The notes: generated by a model not told the origin, from the sequence alone. Positions 19,525-28,521 are shown, counted from the first letter of the stretch. The stretch: 64,000 bases of DNA from RHKX01 sp046330285 (GCA_046330285.1 JAXLSX010000002.1:1-64000); one strand, 5' to 3'. Made by a program: numbers and translations.

Positions 19525-22155
19525 GTGGCGGCGAACGGCGACCGAAGCGAGGGACACGGCGATCTCTTCCTGATCGACGGGAACAGCCTCGCCTACCGGG
19601 CGTTCTTCGCGCTGCCCGAGTCGATCGCCACCTCCGACGGGCGTCCGACCAACGCCATCTACGGCTTCGCGTCGATGATGGTGAAGATCCTCACCGACTA
19701 CCGGCCGCGGGCTGTGGTCGTCGCCTGGGACGCCGGCTGGTCGGGGCGCGAGAAGGTCTACGAGCCCTACAAGGCGCAGCGCAAGTCGCGGCCGGATCTG
19801 CTCAAGGAGCAGTGGCCTCACCTCGCGCCGCTCTCGGAGGCGTTCGGGTTCGCGAACGTCCGGGTCGAAGGCTGGGAGGCCGACGACCTGATCGCGACGA
19901 TGGTTCGCCAGGCGCGCGAGGACGAGATCCCGGTGATGGTCGTCACCGGCGACCGCGACGCCTACCAGCTGGTCGGCGACGGGGTCCGGGTCATGTCGAC
20001 GTCGCGGGGCGTCACCGACACCAAGATCTACGACCGCGAGGGGGTGATCGAGCGCTACGGCGTCGCGCCCGAGCTGGTCCCCGACCTGATCGGCCTCAAG
20101 GGCGACACCTCCGACAACATCCCGGGGGTTCCCGGGATCGGCGAGAAGACCGCCTCCCAGCTGCTGCAGGAGTACGGCTCGCTCGAGGGGGTGCTCGAGA
20201 ACATCGACTCGATCTCGGGCCCGAAGCGGAAGCAGAACCTGACCGAGCACGCCGACGACGCCCGGGTCTCGAAGCAGCTCGCGACGATGCACACCGACAT
20301 TGACTTCGAGCTCGACCTGCCGGCGCTGATGGATCGCGGCCCCGACCTCTCCCAGCTCCGCGAAACCGCGGCCGAGTTCGAGCTCCGCCAGGTGATCCAG
20401 CGGCTCGAGGACGCGTGGGAGGGCGACGTACCCGACCGCCCAGCCGACTCGACGATCGACGCCGAGGCCGCCGAGGGGACGATCGGCGACCTCGCCGAGG
20501 GCGAGATCGCCTTCGCGATCGAGGGCCGGCGCTGGGGCGGCTTCGACGGCACCTCGCTCGTCGCCGGCGACCTGCCCGACACCGAGGGCCTGGTCGCGGC
20601 CCTCTCCGGCCACCCGCTGATCGCCCACGACGTCAAGTCGATGGCCGGCAACTCCGCCCGCGGCCTGCTGGCCGACCTCGCCGCGGGCTCGTTCGACCTG
20701 GCCCACGACACGATGGTCGCCGCGTACCTGATCGACCCCGCCCGGCGGACCTACGAGCTCGACGAGCTCGCCGCCGACGAGGGGATCTCGATCGCCGGCG
20801 CCGAGCCCCCGCCCGAGGACGGCCAGCTCTCCCTCGGAGCCGAGGAGGAGGAAGAGGCGGCCGACCCGGCACCGAGGGCCCGCCTCGTCTGGGAGCTCGC
20901 CTCGCGGCAGCGCGTCAAGCTCGACGACCTCGGACTCGAGCGGGTGATGAGCGAGGTCGAGATGCCGCTCGTGGAGGTTCTCGCCGGGATGGAGCGCGAG
21001 GGCGTCAGGCTCGACACCGAGAAGCTGGCCGCGATCTCGGGGCAGCTCGCCGGTCAGGCGGAGTCGTTGCAGGCCGAGATCTGGGCTCTCGCGGGCCGCG
21101 AGTTCACGATCGGCTCCCCGCAGCAGCTGGGCGAAGTCCTGTTCGAGGACCTGAAGCTGAGCCGCAAGCGCCGCGGCAAGACCGGCTTCTCGACCGACGC
21201 CCGGGTCCTCTCGCAGATCCGCGACGAGCACGAGATCGTCCCGAAGATCGAGCGCTGGCGCGAGGTCACGAAGCTGACCAACACCTACCTCGACTCGCTG
21301 CCGGAGCTGATCGATCCCGAGGACGGCCGGATCCACACGACCTTCAGCCAGGTCCGCGCCGCCACCGGGCGCCTGTCGAGCACGAACCCGAACCTGCAGA
21401 ACATCCCGATCCGCTCCGACCTCGGCCGCCCGATCCGCGGTTGCTTCGTCGCCACCGAGGGCGACGAGCTGGTCTCCTGCGACTACAACCAGGTCGAGCT
21501 GCGGGTGCTCGCCCACGTCTCCGGCGACGAGGTGCTGCGCGAGATCTTCGCCTCGGGCGAGGACGTCCACGCCGCCACGGCGGCGGGGATCATCGGCGCC
21601 GACCCGGAGGCGATCTCGCCCGGCGAGCGGTCGAAGGCCAAGATGGTCAACTACGGGATCGCCTACGGGCTCTCCGCCTACGGACTCGCCGAGCGCCTCT
21701 CGATCCCGCAGGAGGAGGCGGCGACCTACATCGACCGCTACTTCGAGCGCTTCGCGGGCGTCAAGCGGTTCATCGACGAGACGATCGAGGCTGCCCGCGA
21801 GGAGGGCTGCGTGCGGACGCTGATGGGGCGGCGCCGCCTGATCCCGGAGCTGCGATCGCGGAACTGGCAGACGCGGACGCTCGGCGAGCGGCTGGCGGTC
21901 AACACCGTGATCCAGGGGACCGCGGCGGACATCATCAAGCTGGCGATGATCAGGGCGGCGCGCGCGCTCGCCGACGAGAAGCTCGAGTCACGGCTGATCC
22001 TCCAGATCCACGACGAGCTCCTGTTCGAGGGCCCGGCCTCGGAGACCGATGCGGTCACCGAACTCGCCCGGCGCGAGATGGTCGGCGCGTTCGACCTCGA
22101 TCCGCCCCTGGCGGTTGACATCGGGGTCGGGCCCGACTGGCTCAGCGCCAAGTAG
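19525..22155 (+). CDS. polA: DNA polymerase I
   Basis: 876 residues; replication gap filling and repair. The 5'-3' exonuclease domain (about 10-300) has LIDGNSLAYRAF, VEGWEADDLIAT and GLKGDTSDNIPGVPGIGEKTA. The middle exonuclease domain (about 310-480) lacks the first DxE pair (AFAIEGR instead), so proofreading should be inactive. Polymerase motifs: A with Asp653 (DYNQVELR), B with Lys706 and Tyr710 (KMVNYGIAYG), C QIHDELLFE. Tyr at 710, where E. coli has Phe, is known in other actinobacteria and lowers discrimination against dideoxynucleotides. GTG start. Confidence 0.97.
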   Translation: MAANGDRSEGHGDLFLIDGNSLAYRAFFALPESIATSDGRPTNAIYGFASMMVKILTDYRPRAVVVAWDAGWSGREKVYEPYKAQRKSRPDLLKEQWPHLAPLSEAFGFANVRVEGWEADDLIATMVRQAREDEIPVMVVTGDRDAYQLVGDGVRVMSTSRGVTDTKIYDREGVIERYGVAPELVPDLIGLKGDTSDNIPGVPGIGEKTASQLLQEYGSLEGVLENIDSISGPKRKQNLTEHADDARVSKQLATMHTDIDFELDLPALMDRGPDLSQLRETAAEFELRQVIQRLEDAWEGDVPDRPADSTIDAEAAEGTIGDLAEGEIAFAIEGRRWGGFDGTSLVAGDLPDTEGLVAALSGHPLIAHDVKSMAGNSARGLLADLAAGSFDLAHDTMVAAYLIDPARRTYELDELAADEGISIAGAEPPPEDGQLSLGAEEEEEAADPAPRARLVWELASRQRVKLDDLGLERVMSEVEMPLVEVLAGMEREGVRLDTEKLAAISGQLAGQAESLQAEIWALAGREFTIGSPQQLGEVLFEDLKLSRKRRGKTGFSTDARVLSQIRDEHEIVPKIERWREVTKLTNTYLDSLPELIDPEDGRIHTTFSQVRAATGRLSSTNPNLQNIPIRSDLGRPIRGCFVATEGDELVSCDYNQVELRVLAHVSGDEVLREIFASGEDVHAATAAGIIGADPEAISPGERSKAKMVNYGIAYGLSAYGLAERLSIPQEEAATYIDRYFERFAGVKRFIDETIEAAREEGCVRTLMGRRRLIPELRSRNWQTRTLGERLAVNTVIQGTAADIIKLAMIRAARALADEKLESRLILQIHDELLFEGPASETDAVTELARREMVGAFDLDPPLAVDIGVGPDWLSAK

Positions 22156-22233
22156 GCGCGGGGAACGGTCCGTTGCGGCCCCGGGACGGTCGCGGGGCGC
22201 GTAGGGGACATCCCGTATAGACGGGGGAGGCGG

Positions 22234-22247
22234 ACGCGTTCAGCCTG
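22234..22247 (+). promoter_or_regulatory. 14-base motif shared with htrA upstream region
   Basis: ACGCGTTCAGCCTG, identical to 8075-8088 before htrA. It is followed by an inverted repeat GGATGG (22247-22252) / CCATCC (22261-22266) and by CACGGGAGAAG close to the PspC start. Located 36 nt upstream of the PspC ATG. A shared stress promoter or a leader hairpin is possible. The rest of the 128-nt gap after polA shows only a short CCCGT-ATAG-ACGGG hairpin. Confidence 0.35.
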
Positions 22248-22283
22248 GATGGAGTCCAATCCATCCCCACGGGAGAAGTCCAA

Positions 22284-23312
22284 ATGAACGAATCTGAAGA
22301 CAGAGGGCGAGCCGACGACGAGACCGCCGAGCGGCCCGCCGACGAGGTTCCCACGACCCCCGCACCGACGGTCCGCCGATCGCCTCGCCGTTTTCTCCGC
22401 AGCCGCGACGACCGGATCATCGCCGGCGTCGGCGGCGGCCTCGGCAGCTACTTCGACATCGATCCGGTGATCATCCGGATCGGGTTCGCGGTCTCGGTGC
22501 TGTTCGGCGGCCTCGGCGTCCTCGCCTACCTGGCGCTGGCGCTGTTCGTGCCCTCCGACGACGGCACGGGTCAGCCGGTCGAAACCGGTCGCGGCCGCGA
22601 GGTCGCTCGCATTCTCGGCATCGTCGTGATCGCCGTCGCGGCGCTCTCGGCGTTCGGGGTGCTCGTCGCCGGCGCCGCACTGGTGACCGGCCTCGGCTTC
22701 GGCGTGCCGGTCGCGGTGATCGTCGTGATCCTCGGCCTGGTCCTGGCGGCGATGTCGTTCCGCGGCGGCGCCCGCTGGCTGCTGGTGCCGGCGCTCGCGC
22801 TGTCGATCGGCGTCGGCGTCGCGGCTGCAGCCGACCTCGACCTCGAGGGCGGAATCGGCGATCGCGAGTACCGTCCGGCGAGCGCCGAGGCGATTCCCGC
22901 CGACGGCTACGAGCTCGGGATCGGGCGCCTGGCGATCGACCTCCGCGGAATCGACTGGGGTCCCAACCAGGCCCTCGACGTCAGCGCGCGGGTCGGGGCG
23001 GGCCAACTCGTGGTCGCCGCCCCATCCGATGTCTGCGTCGTCGCCGACGCGCATGCGGGAGCCGGCGATCTCCTGGTCGCGGGCCAGCAGGCCGACGGAG
23101 CCGACGTCGATCTGACCAGCGGCGAGGGCGCGAGCGCCAGGCCGATGCTCCGGCTCGACGCCGACGTCGATCTCGGCCAGATCACGGTCGTCAACGACGA
23201 CCACGCCGACATCTCGAACCCGAACCGGGAGTGGGATCACGGCTGGGACGGCGGCGATTACGCCGAGTCCGGTGTCATGCGGGCCGCCAACACGGAGGCC
23301 TGCGCCGGGTGA
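22284..23312 (+). CDS. PspC-domain envelope stress protein with LiaF-like C-terminus
   Basis: 342 residues. A charged N-terminal tail (1-40) is followed by a PspC domain (about 42-92: RIIAGVGGGLGSYFDIDPVIIRIGF) with a membrane helix, then two to three further hydrophobic segments (about 108-180). An extracytoplasmic beta-rich tail (about 205-300: GRLAIDLRGIDW and repeating VxVGAGxLxV blocks) resembles the LiaF C-terminal domain. Likely senses or buffers membrane stress and acts with the downstream two-component pair. Its TGA overlaps the GTG of the next small gene. Confidence 0.85.
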   Translation: MNESEDRGRADDETAERPADEVPTTPAPTVRRSPRRFLRSRDDRIIAGVGGGLGSYFDIDPVIIRIGFAVSVLFGGLGVLAYLALALFVPSDDGTGQPVETGRGREVARILGIVVIAVAALSAFGVLVAGAALVTGLGFGVPVAVIVVILGLVLAAMSFRGGARWLLVPALALSIGVGVAAAADLDLEGGIGDREYRPASAEAIPADGYELGIGRLAIDLRGIDWGPNQALDVSARVGAGQLVVAAPSDVCVVADAHAGAGDLLVAGQQADGADVDLTSGEGASARPMLRLDADVDLGQITVVNDDHADISNPNREWDHGWDGGDYAESGVMRAANTEACAG

Positions 23313-23500
23313 TCTCGCGAAGCGTCGATCGGGTCTCGCTGGCCGGAGGCATCGCGGTCGCCCTGCTCGGGTGCCTGCTCTGCCTCGACCAGCTCGACCT
23401 GATCGCGCTCGGCTGGGGGCCGGCCGCCGCGGCGATCTGCGCGGCGGCCGGCGTCGCCCTCGTCGCTGCCGGGCTTAGCCCCGAGGACGACGATGGGTGA
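23309..23500 (+). CDS. small two-helix membrane protein in the PspC operon
   Basis: 63 residues from GTG at 23309, overlapping the previous stop (GTGA) and overlapping the kinase gene by 8 nt. Two hydrophobic helices (about 10-30 and 35-57) joined by a short turn, ending GLSPEDDDG. No family recognised. The tight coupling on both sides makes it a credible component of the stress-sensing operon, perhaps a small accessory membrane subunit. Confidence 0.65.
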   Translation: MISRSVDRVSLAGGIAVALLGCLLCLDQLDLIALGWGPAAAAICAAAGVALVAAGLSPEDDDG

Positions 23501-24731
23501 GCGCCCGGCAAGGCTCCGGCGCGACCCGGCCAACGAGGTCGTCGCCGGCGTCCTCGCCGGGCTCGCCGCCCGGCTCGGGTGGGACCCGTGGCTGGTCCGG
23601 ATCCTGTTCCTCGCGGGCGTCGTGGTCACCGGCGGCGTGCTGATCGCCGTCTACGCGCTCTGCTGGGCCCTCATCCCCGTCGAGGGCTCGAAGCCCCCCG
23701 GGCGGGTGGGTGTTCCCGGCGGACGCCGGGGGTGGCAACTCGGGCTCGGCGTCGGCCTGCTGACGACCTCGGGCCTCCTGGTCTTCCGCGAGCTCGGCAT
23801 CTGGTGGAGCGACGCGATCATCTGGCCGCTCGTCCTCGCGGTGACCGGCGCGACGCTGCTCTGGGCCCAGTCACGCCGGAGCGGGCGGGACCGGGAGGCC
23901 CCCGCGGCGGCCACCGCCGAGCCGGCGTCGGCCGCCGGGTCCACCGCCGATGAGCGGGCCCGTCTGATCGATCTCTACCGGGGTGGATTCGGGATCGCCC
24001 TCGTCGTCGGGGCCGCGCTGCTCTTCCTCTCACAGGTCGATGCGCTCGGCGCCGCCCGGGACGCGGCGTTCACCGCGATCGTCGCGATCTTCGCTCTGGC
24101 GCTGATCCTCGCGCCCTTCATCTGGCGCCTCGGCCGCAACCTCGCCGACGAGCGGGCAGAGCGGATCCGCTCGCAGGAGCGGGCGGAGATGGCCGCCCAC
24201 CTCCACGACTCGGTCCTGCAGACCCTGACGCTGATGCAGAAGCGGGCCGACGACCCTCGCGAGGTCGCGGCTCTCGCGCGGCGCCAGGAGCGCGAGTTGC
24301 GGGGCTGGCTTCTCGCCGGCCGGCCGGGCGAGGGCGACGGCGGGTTCGCGGCGTCGCTCCGGGCCGCCGCCGAGGAGGTCGAGGACTCCCAGCGGGTGAA
24401 GATCGACGTCGTGACCGTCGGCGACGCCGAGCTCGACGAGCCGGCGGCGGCGCTCGTCGCCGCCGCCCGCGAGGCACTCGTCAACGCGGCCAAGTTCGCG
24501 GCCGACGCGGGCCCGGTGTCGGTCTACGCCGAGGCCGGCCCGGAGCGGATCGAGGCGTTCGTCCGCGATCGCGGGCCCGGGTTCGAGCCCGATGCGGTGC
24601 CCGCCGACCGGCGTGGCGTGCGCGAGTCGATCGTCGGGCGCATGCAGCGGCACGGCGGGAGTGCGACGATCGTCTCCGTGCCGGGCTCGGGGACGGAAGT
24701 CGTGCTGACGATCGAACGGAATGAACGATGA
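23493..24731 (+). CDS. PspC-domain sensor histidine kinase (NarL-type, HisKA_3)
   Basis: 412 residues. N-terminal PspC domain (about 8-60: NEVVAGVLAGLAARLGWDP) with membrane helix, further helices (about 80-125 and 165-215), then a HisKA_3 dimerisation domain with phospho-acceptor His238 in AHLHDSVLQTL, and an ATPase domain with AAREALVNAAKFA (N box) and RDRGPGF (G1). It sits between the PspC proteins and the response regulator with overlaps on both sides. Expected to autophosphorylate in response to envelope damage. The fusion of PspC to a kinase is known in actinobacteria. Confidence 0.9.
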   Translation: MGERPARLRRDPANEVVAGVLAGLAARLGWDPWLVRILFLAGVVVTGGVLIAVYALCWALIPVEGSKPPGRVGVPGGRRGWQLGLGVGLLTTSGLLVFRELGIWWSDAIIWPLVLAVTGATLLWAQSRRSGRDREAPAAATAEPASAAGSTADERARLIDLYRGGFGIALVVGAALLFLSQVDALGAARDAAFTAIVAIFALALILAPFIWRLGRNLADERAERIRSQERAEMAAHLHDSVLQTLTLMQKRADDPREVAALARRQERELRGWLLAGRPGEGDGGFAASLRAAAEEVEDSQRVKIDVVTVGDAELDEPAAALVAAAREALVNAAKFAADAGPVSVYAEAGPERIEAFVRDRGPGFEPDAVPADRRGVRESIVGRMQRHGGSATIVSVPGSGTEVVLTIERNER

Positions 24732-25375
24732 CCGACCGCGCCTCGATCGTGATCGTCGACGATCACGCGCTGTTTCGCGCCGGGGTCCGCTCGGAGGTCG
24801 AGGGCCTCGTCGACGTGCTCGGCGAGGCCGGGACCGTCGAGGAGGCGGTCCGGCTGGTCGGCTCGACCCGGCCCGATGTGGTCCTGCTCGACGTCCACAT
24901 GCCGGGCGGGGGCGGGGTCGAGGTGATCCGCCGGGTCGCGGAGTCCGACCCCGGCCAGCGCTTTCTGGCGCTGTCCGTCTCCGACGCCGCCGAGGATGTG
25001 ATCGCCGTCGTTCGCGCCGGTGCGCGCGGCTACGTCACGAAGTCGATCTCCGGCGAGGAGCTCGCGGCGGCGATCGAGCGGGTCCGCGGCGGGGACGCCG
25101 TGTTCTCTCCCCGGCTCGCGGGCTTCGTGCTCGATGCGTTCGCCGGTGCCGTCCCGGAAGCCGAGGTCGACCCGGAGCTCGATCAGCTGACGATGCGGGA
25201 GCGCGAGGTGCTCCGGATGATCGCCCGCGGCTACATGTACAAGGAGGTCGCGCAGAAGCTCGACATCTCGCCGCGAACCGTCGAGGCCCACGTCAGCGCG
25301 GTGCTGCGCAAGCTCCAGCTCTCGAATCGTCACGAGCTCAGCCGCTGGGCGGCCGAGCGCCGGCTCGTCGACTGA
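24728..25375 (+). CDS. NarL/FixJ-family response regulator
   Basis: 215 residues. Receiver domain (1-120) with DDH at the acidic pocket, phospho-acceptor Asp55 in LLLDVHMP and Lys in YVTKS. LuxR-type helix-turn-helix (about 150-210): LTMREREVLRMIARGYMYKEVAQKLDISPRTVEAHV. Starts inside the kinase stop (ATGA), so it is the cognate partner. Likely activates envelope-stress genes, possibly including its own operon and htrA, but no binding site is proven. A strong hairpin follows its stop by 6 nt. Confidence 0.93.
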   Translation: MTDRASIVIVDDHALFRAGVRSEVEGLVDVLGEAGTVEEAVRLVGSTRPDVVLLDVHMPGGGGVEVIRRVAESDPGQRFLALSVSDAAEDVIAVVRAGARGYVTKSISGEELAAAIERVRGGDAVFSPRLAGFVLDAFAGAVPEAEVDPELDQLTMREREVLRMIARGYMYKEVAQKLDISPRTVEAHVSAVLRKLQLSNRHELSRWAAERRLVD

Positions 25376-25381
25376 GGAAAA

Positions 25382-25411
25382 GACGAGGGGCGCCCGGAGG
25401 CGCCCCTCGTC
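25382..25411. terminator. rho-independent terminator hairpin between convergent genes
   Basis: Perfect 13-bp stem (25382-25394 with 25399-25411) and CGGA tetraloop. On the minus strand it is followed at once by TTTTCC, so it is a good terminator for the acidic secreted-protein gene. For the plus-strand response regulator the hairpin follows the stop by 6 nt but lacks a T tract. Confidence 0.85.
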
Positions 25412-25438
25412 AACCTAGTCGTCCCGCCAGGTCCTTCG

Positions 25439-26071
25439 CTACTTGGCGAGTTCGATCTCCTCGAAGACCGCGTCGCCGTTGCTGACCCGGATCTCGGCCT
25501 CGTGGACCGCGACCCCGACCGCGAGATCCGCGACCGAGCAGGCCGAGTCCTCGCTGTCTTCGGAATCGTCCGACGAATCGTCCGATTCGTCCTCGTCGGC
25601 CGGGTCGTCCTCGGTGGCGGGATCGTCGTCGTCGCCGTGATCGCGCCGCCCGGCGTTGTCGCTCGGGCCCGAGTTCTCACCGTCGTTGTCGCACTCGTCG
25701 CCGCACTTGACCTCGGTGTTCTCGTCGACGATGCCGGTGATCGATCCGCCGTTGGCGAGGTCGATCGTCAGCGTCGTCCCGTCGAACGCCGAGATGACGC
25801 CGCCGTCCTCGTCGCCATCCTCGGTGCCGTCGTCGTCGGTGTCGGCGTCCCGCGGGTCGCTGCCGGTCTGGAACTCGCCGCGGTTGTTGAGCTGATCGTT
25901 GTCCTGATCCCGCTTCGCCTGGTTGACCTTGAGCGACAGGTGGTGCCGCTTCTCCCAGCGATCGGGGATCTTGTCGTGGTTGCGGTCCTTCGCGCTGGCG
26001 GGGCCCGCCGCGACGAGACCGAGCACGAGCAGGGCCGCGATTGCGATCAGTGCGTTTCTTGCCTTGTTCAT
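25439..26071 (-). CDS. secreted acidic protein with calcium-binding-type repeats
   Basis: About 210 residues. A signal peptide covers the first 28 residues (ends GPASA-KDRN). Then come Asp-rich repeats resembling thrombospondin type 3 or dockerin calcium loops (DRNHDKIPDRWE, DQDNDQLNN, DPRDADTDDDG), a short beta segment (FDGTTLTIDLANGGSI) and an extremely acidic Asp/Glu/Ser tract, ending in a more regular C-terminus with one Cys. GGAGG lies 5 nt before the ATG at 26071, which favours it over the GTG two codons upstream. Function unknown; extracellular calcium binding is inferred. It follows the tailed sigma factor gene by 126 nt. Confidence 0.78.
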   Translation of the reverse strand: MNKARNALIAIAALLVLGLVAAGPASAKDRNHDKIPDRWEKRHHLSLKVNQAKRDQDNDQLNNRGEFQTGSDPRDADTDDDGTEDGDEDGGVISAFDGTTLTIDLANGGSITGIVDENTEVKCGDECDNDGENSGPSDNAGRRDHGDDDDPATEDDPADEDESDDSSDDSEDSEDSACSVADLAVGVAVHEAEIRVSNGDAVFEEIELAK

Positions 26072-26197
26072 CTTCACCTCCGTGGGTGGAGGGGCCGGGG
26101 CCCGCTCTCCCTCTGGTTCGTCGTTGTGGAGGTGAAACCCACGGGCGATCCGAAGATCACGCCGGGCGGGAAATTTCAGTCGCGACCGGCGCCCGTA

Positions 26198-27481
26198 CTA
26201 GTCGTCGGACGACTCGCCGCCGTCGTCGGAGCCGCCCCCGGGCCCCGAGGACTCGTGATCGGGCTCTTCGACCTCGGGCGGCTCGGGATCCTCGGGCTCC
26301 TCGTACGACGACGAGCCGTGACCGTCCGAGCCGGATCCTTCGTGGCTGCTGCCCGAGTTGTCCTCCTGCTCGGGCTGCTCGGGCGGTTCATAGTCGGTGC
26401 CGGAGTCGTCGTGGCCCGATCCCGGTCCGGAATGACCCGATCCCGAGCCGGAGCCCGAGTCGCCGGAGCCGGAGCCTGAGCTCGAGCCGCCGGAGCCGGA
26501 GGTCCCGGATCCCGATGAGCCGCCGGAGCCACCCGGCCCGGAGTGCCCGCCGGGATCTCCGGACCCTGGAGAGTGATCGGAACCGCCGCCGGCATCGCTG
26601 GATTCGTGCGCCGAGCCGGCGTCGCCCGCAGCCGCGGCCGAGGTCGCGCCCGACCGCGTCCCGTCGCTCCCGCCGCCGGCTGGGCCGCTGCCTTTCTCCG
26701 CGGCCTCGGCCACCGCGACATCGCCGTCGTGGTTGCCGCGGTGTCTCTGCTCGACCGCGATTCCGGCCCCGAGGGCCACCACGGCCGCCGCGATCGCCGC
26801 GGCGCCCTTCGCTCCCGCACCTCCGAGCAGCGCAGCGCCCCCGCCGGCCGCTCCGGCGCCGCCCGCCGCGCCGATCGCCGAGCCCTGCGCGAGCAGGGCC
26901 CGCAGGACCGGGAGCGGGACGAGGGCCCCCATCGCGTTGCGAAGCTGGGTCCGGGCACGGAAGATCAACCCGCGGACCGCGGTGGATGTCGTGCCGAGCT
27001 GGGAGGCGATCTCGCCGTGCCCGACGCCCTCGAGCTCGCGCCGAACGAGCGCCTCGCGCTGGGCCACCGGCAGGGCGCAGATCGCCGTGATCAGGCGATC
27101 CATCTCCTCGTGGCGCTCCGCCGCCTCCTCGGGACCGGTGCCGGCCGACGCCAGAAGCAGCGGGTCGAGCTCGTCGGTGACCGGCTCGGAGCGGATCAGG
27201 TTGAGCGAGCCGTTGCGGACGATCGTGAACAGCCAGGGCCTGAGGTTGATCTCGCGGTCGTCCGCGAGCAGGGCCCGGTGGGCCTTCTCGAGAGCGGCCT
27301 GGACGACGTCCTCCGCCCGATCGCCGACGATCGTGGTCGCGAACCCGACGAGCGGGCCCCGATAGCGGCGGACGATCTCCTCGAACGCCGGATCGTGGCC
27401 CTCGCGAAGCAGCCGGACGAGTCTCGCGTCGGACTGAGCGGCGAGGACGGTTCGTGCGATCGGTCCGGCTGGCGGGCTCAT
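26198..27481 (-). CDS. ECF-type sigma factor with C-terminal transmembrane helix and Ser/Gly/Glu-rich tail
   Basis: 427 residues. Residues about 15-185 are a sigma-70 ECF module: region 2 with FATTIVGDRAEDVVQAALEKAH and RPWLFTIVRN, region 4 with LPVAQREALVRRELEGVGHGEIASQLGTTSTAVRGLIFRAR. Residues about 205-250 are Ala/Gly-rich and hydrophobic, probably one membrane helix. The remaining 175 residues are low-complexity Ser/Gly then Glu/Pro-rich with PEPPEVEEP near the end. The layout suggests a membrane-tethered sigma factor whose tail lies outside. ECF groups with membrane extensions are known; this tail is not one I recognise. Confidence 0.82.
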   Translation of the reverse strand: MSPPAGPIARTVLAAQSDARLVRLLREGHDPAFEEIVRRYRGPLVGFATTIVGDRAEDVVQAALEKAHRALLADDREINLRPWLFTIVRNGSLNLIRSEPVTDELDPLLLASAGTGPEEAAERHEEMDRLITAICALPVAQREALVRRELEGVGHGEIASQLGTTSTAVRGLIFRARTQLRNAMGALVPLPVLRALLAQGSAIGAAGGAGAAGGGAALLGGAGAKGAAAIAAAVVALGAGIAVEQRHRGNHDGDVAVAEAAEKGSGPAGGGSDGTRSGATSAAAAGDAGSAHESSDAGGGSDHSPGSGDPGGHSGPGGSGGSSGSGTSGSGGSSSGSGSGDSGSGSGSGHSGPGSGHDDSGTDYEPPEQPEQEDNSGSSHEGSGSDGHGSSSYEEPEDPEPPEVEEPDHESSGPGGGSDDGGESSDD

Positions 27482-27608
27482 CGGTCTCCCATGATGTCGG
27501 CTTCCGCGGTCAGTTTCATGAGTGTCCCTTCATCGGCAACACCGGGGGGGCGCGAAGATCACGCGGGAGTTCGGAGGCGCGGGGCGGAGACCGGTTGAAT
27601 GGACACTC

Positions 27609-28514
27609 GTGAGCGTCGCCCCGGCAGTCCTGATCATGCTCGCCGCGAGCGCGCAGTTCGCGCTCCAGGCTCCGATCAACGCCCGGCTGGCGACGGTCAC
27701 CGGCAAGGTCCCGGCCGCGCTCGTCAGCTTCCTCGTCGGCCTCGCCGGGCTCGCGATCGTCGTCCTCCTCAGCGGCGGCGCCGGAGGGCTCGGAGACATC
27801 GGCGACGCATCCGCCTGGCAGTTGACCGGCGGACTCATCGGCGCGGCCTTCGTGCTGATCGCGCTCGTCACCGTGCCGCTCGTCGGGGCCGGTGGCGTGG
27901 CCGCTGCGACGATCACCGGTCAGATGATCGGCTCGATCGTCCTCGACTCGCAGGGATGGCTCGGGCTCGATACCGAGCCGGTCAGCCCGCAGCGGGTCGC
28001 CGGCGCGCTGCTGCTGCTCGGCGGTACTGCCCTGATCCTTCGCGGGCGGCCGGCGGCCGGTGGCGCCGGACACGGGACCGGGAGGAGGCTCGCCGGCGCG
28101 GCGATCGTCCTCGCCGGCTTCGCGCTTGCGGCCCAGGCGCCGATCAACGCCCGGCTCGGAGATCACGTCGGCGGCCTTGAGGCTGCGACGGTCAACTTCG
28201 CGGTCGGCTCGGTCGTCCTCGCGATCGCGGCCGTCGCCACCCGCAGCGCGCGGGGGGTCCCGGCCGCAGCACGGGTCCCGCGACGGTGGCTCGCCGGCGG
28301 CCTGATCGGCGCCGTCTACGTGACGGCCTCCGTCCTGCTCGTCCGGACGATCGGAGCCGGCGGGATCGCGGCGACGACGATCACCGGCCAGCTCGCCTCG
28401 TCGGTCGCCCTCGACCGGGCCGGGGCGCTCGGTCTCGACGAGCGCCCGCTGATCCCCGCCCGCGTCGCCGCGGTCGGGATCCTGATCGCCGGAACCTGCC
28501 TGATCGTCGCCTGA
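27609..28514 (+). CDS. YdcZ-type DMT family transporter, duplicated
   Basis: 301 residues from GTG at 27609, about ten membrane helices. Two homologous halves: each begins with ALQAPINARL or AAQAPINARL and ends with TITGQ...GLDxxPxxPxRV, so it is a tandem duplication of the single-domain DUF606/YdcZ protein. Substrate unknown. An in-frame ATG at 27522 would add 29 residues with no hydrophobic character and is less likely. It diverges from the tailed sigma factor gene; the 127-nt gap should hold both promoters. Confidence 0.8.
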   Translation: MSVAPAVLIMLAASAQFALQAPINARLATVTGKVPAALVSFLVGLAGLAIVVLLSGGAGGLGDIGDASAWQLTGGLIGAAFVLIALVTVPLVGAGGVAAATITGQMIGSIVLDSQGWLGLDTEPVSPQRVAGALLLLGGTALILRGRPAAGGAGHGTGRRLAGAAIVLAGFALAAQAPINARLGDHVGGLEAATVNFAVGSVVLAIAAVATRSARGVPAAARVPRRWLAGGLIGAVYVTASVLLVRTIGAGGIAATTITGQLASSVALDRAGALGLDERPLIPARVAAVGILIAGTCLIVA

Positions 28515-28521
28515 GCGAGCG

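Noticed and set aside
19483..21570. A thousand-codon open frame on the minus strand running through polA
   Set aside because: Only its last 304 codons (zinc peptidase) show protein motifs. The rest is antisense to polA, and long antisense frames are expected at this GC content.
27520..27608. Inverted octamers GAGTGTCC (27520-27527) and GGACACTC (27601-27608) flanking the YdcZ promoter gap
   Set aside because: Eight-base inverted matches 73 nt apart are plausible by chance in a gap of this size; the similarity to the TGAGTGTC loop is not accompanied by a palindrome.
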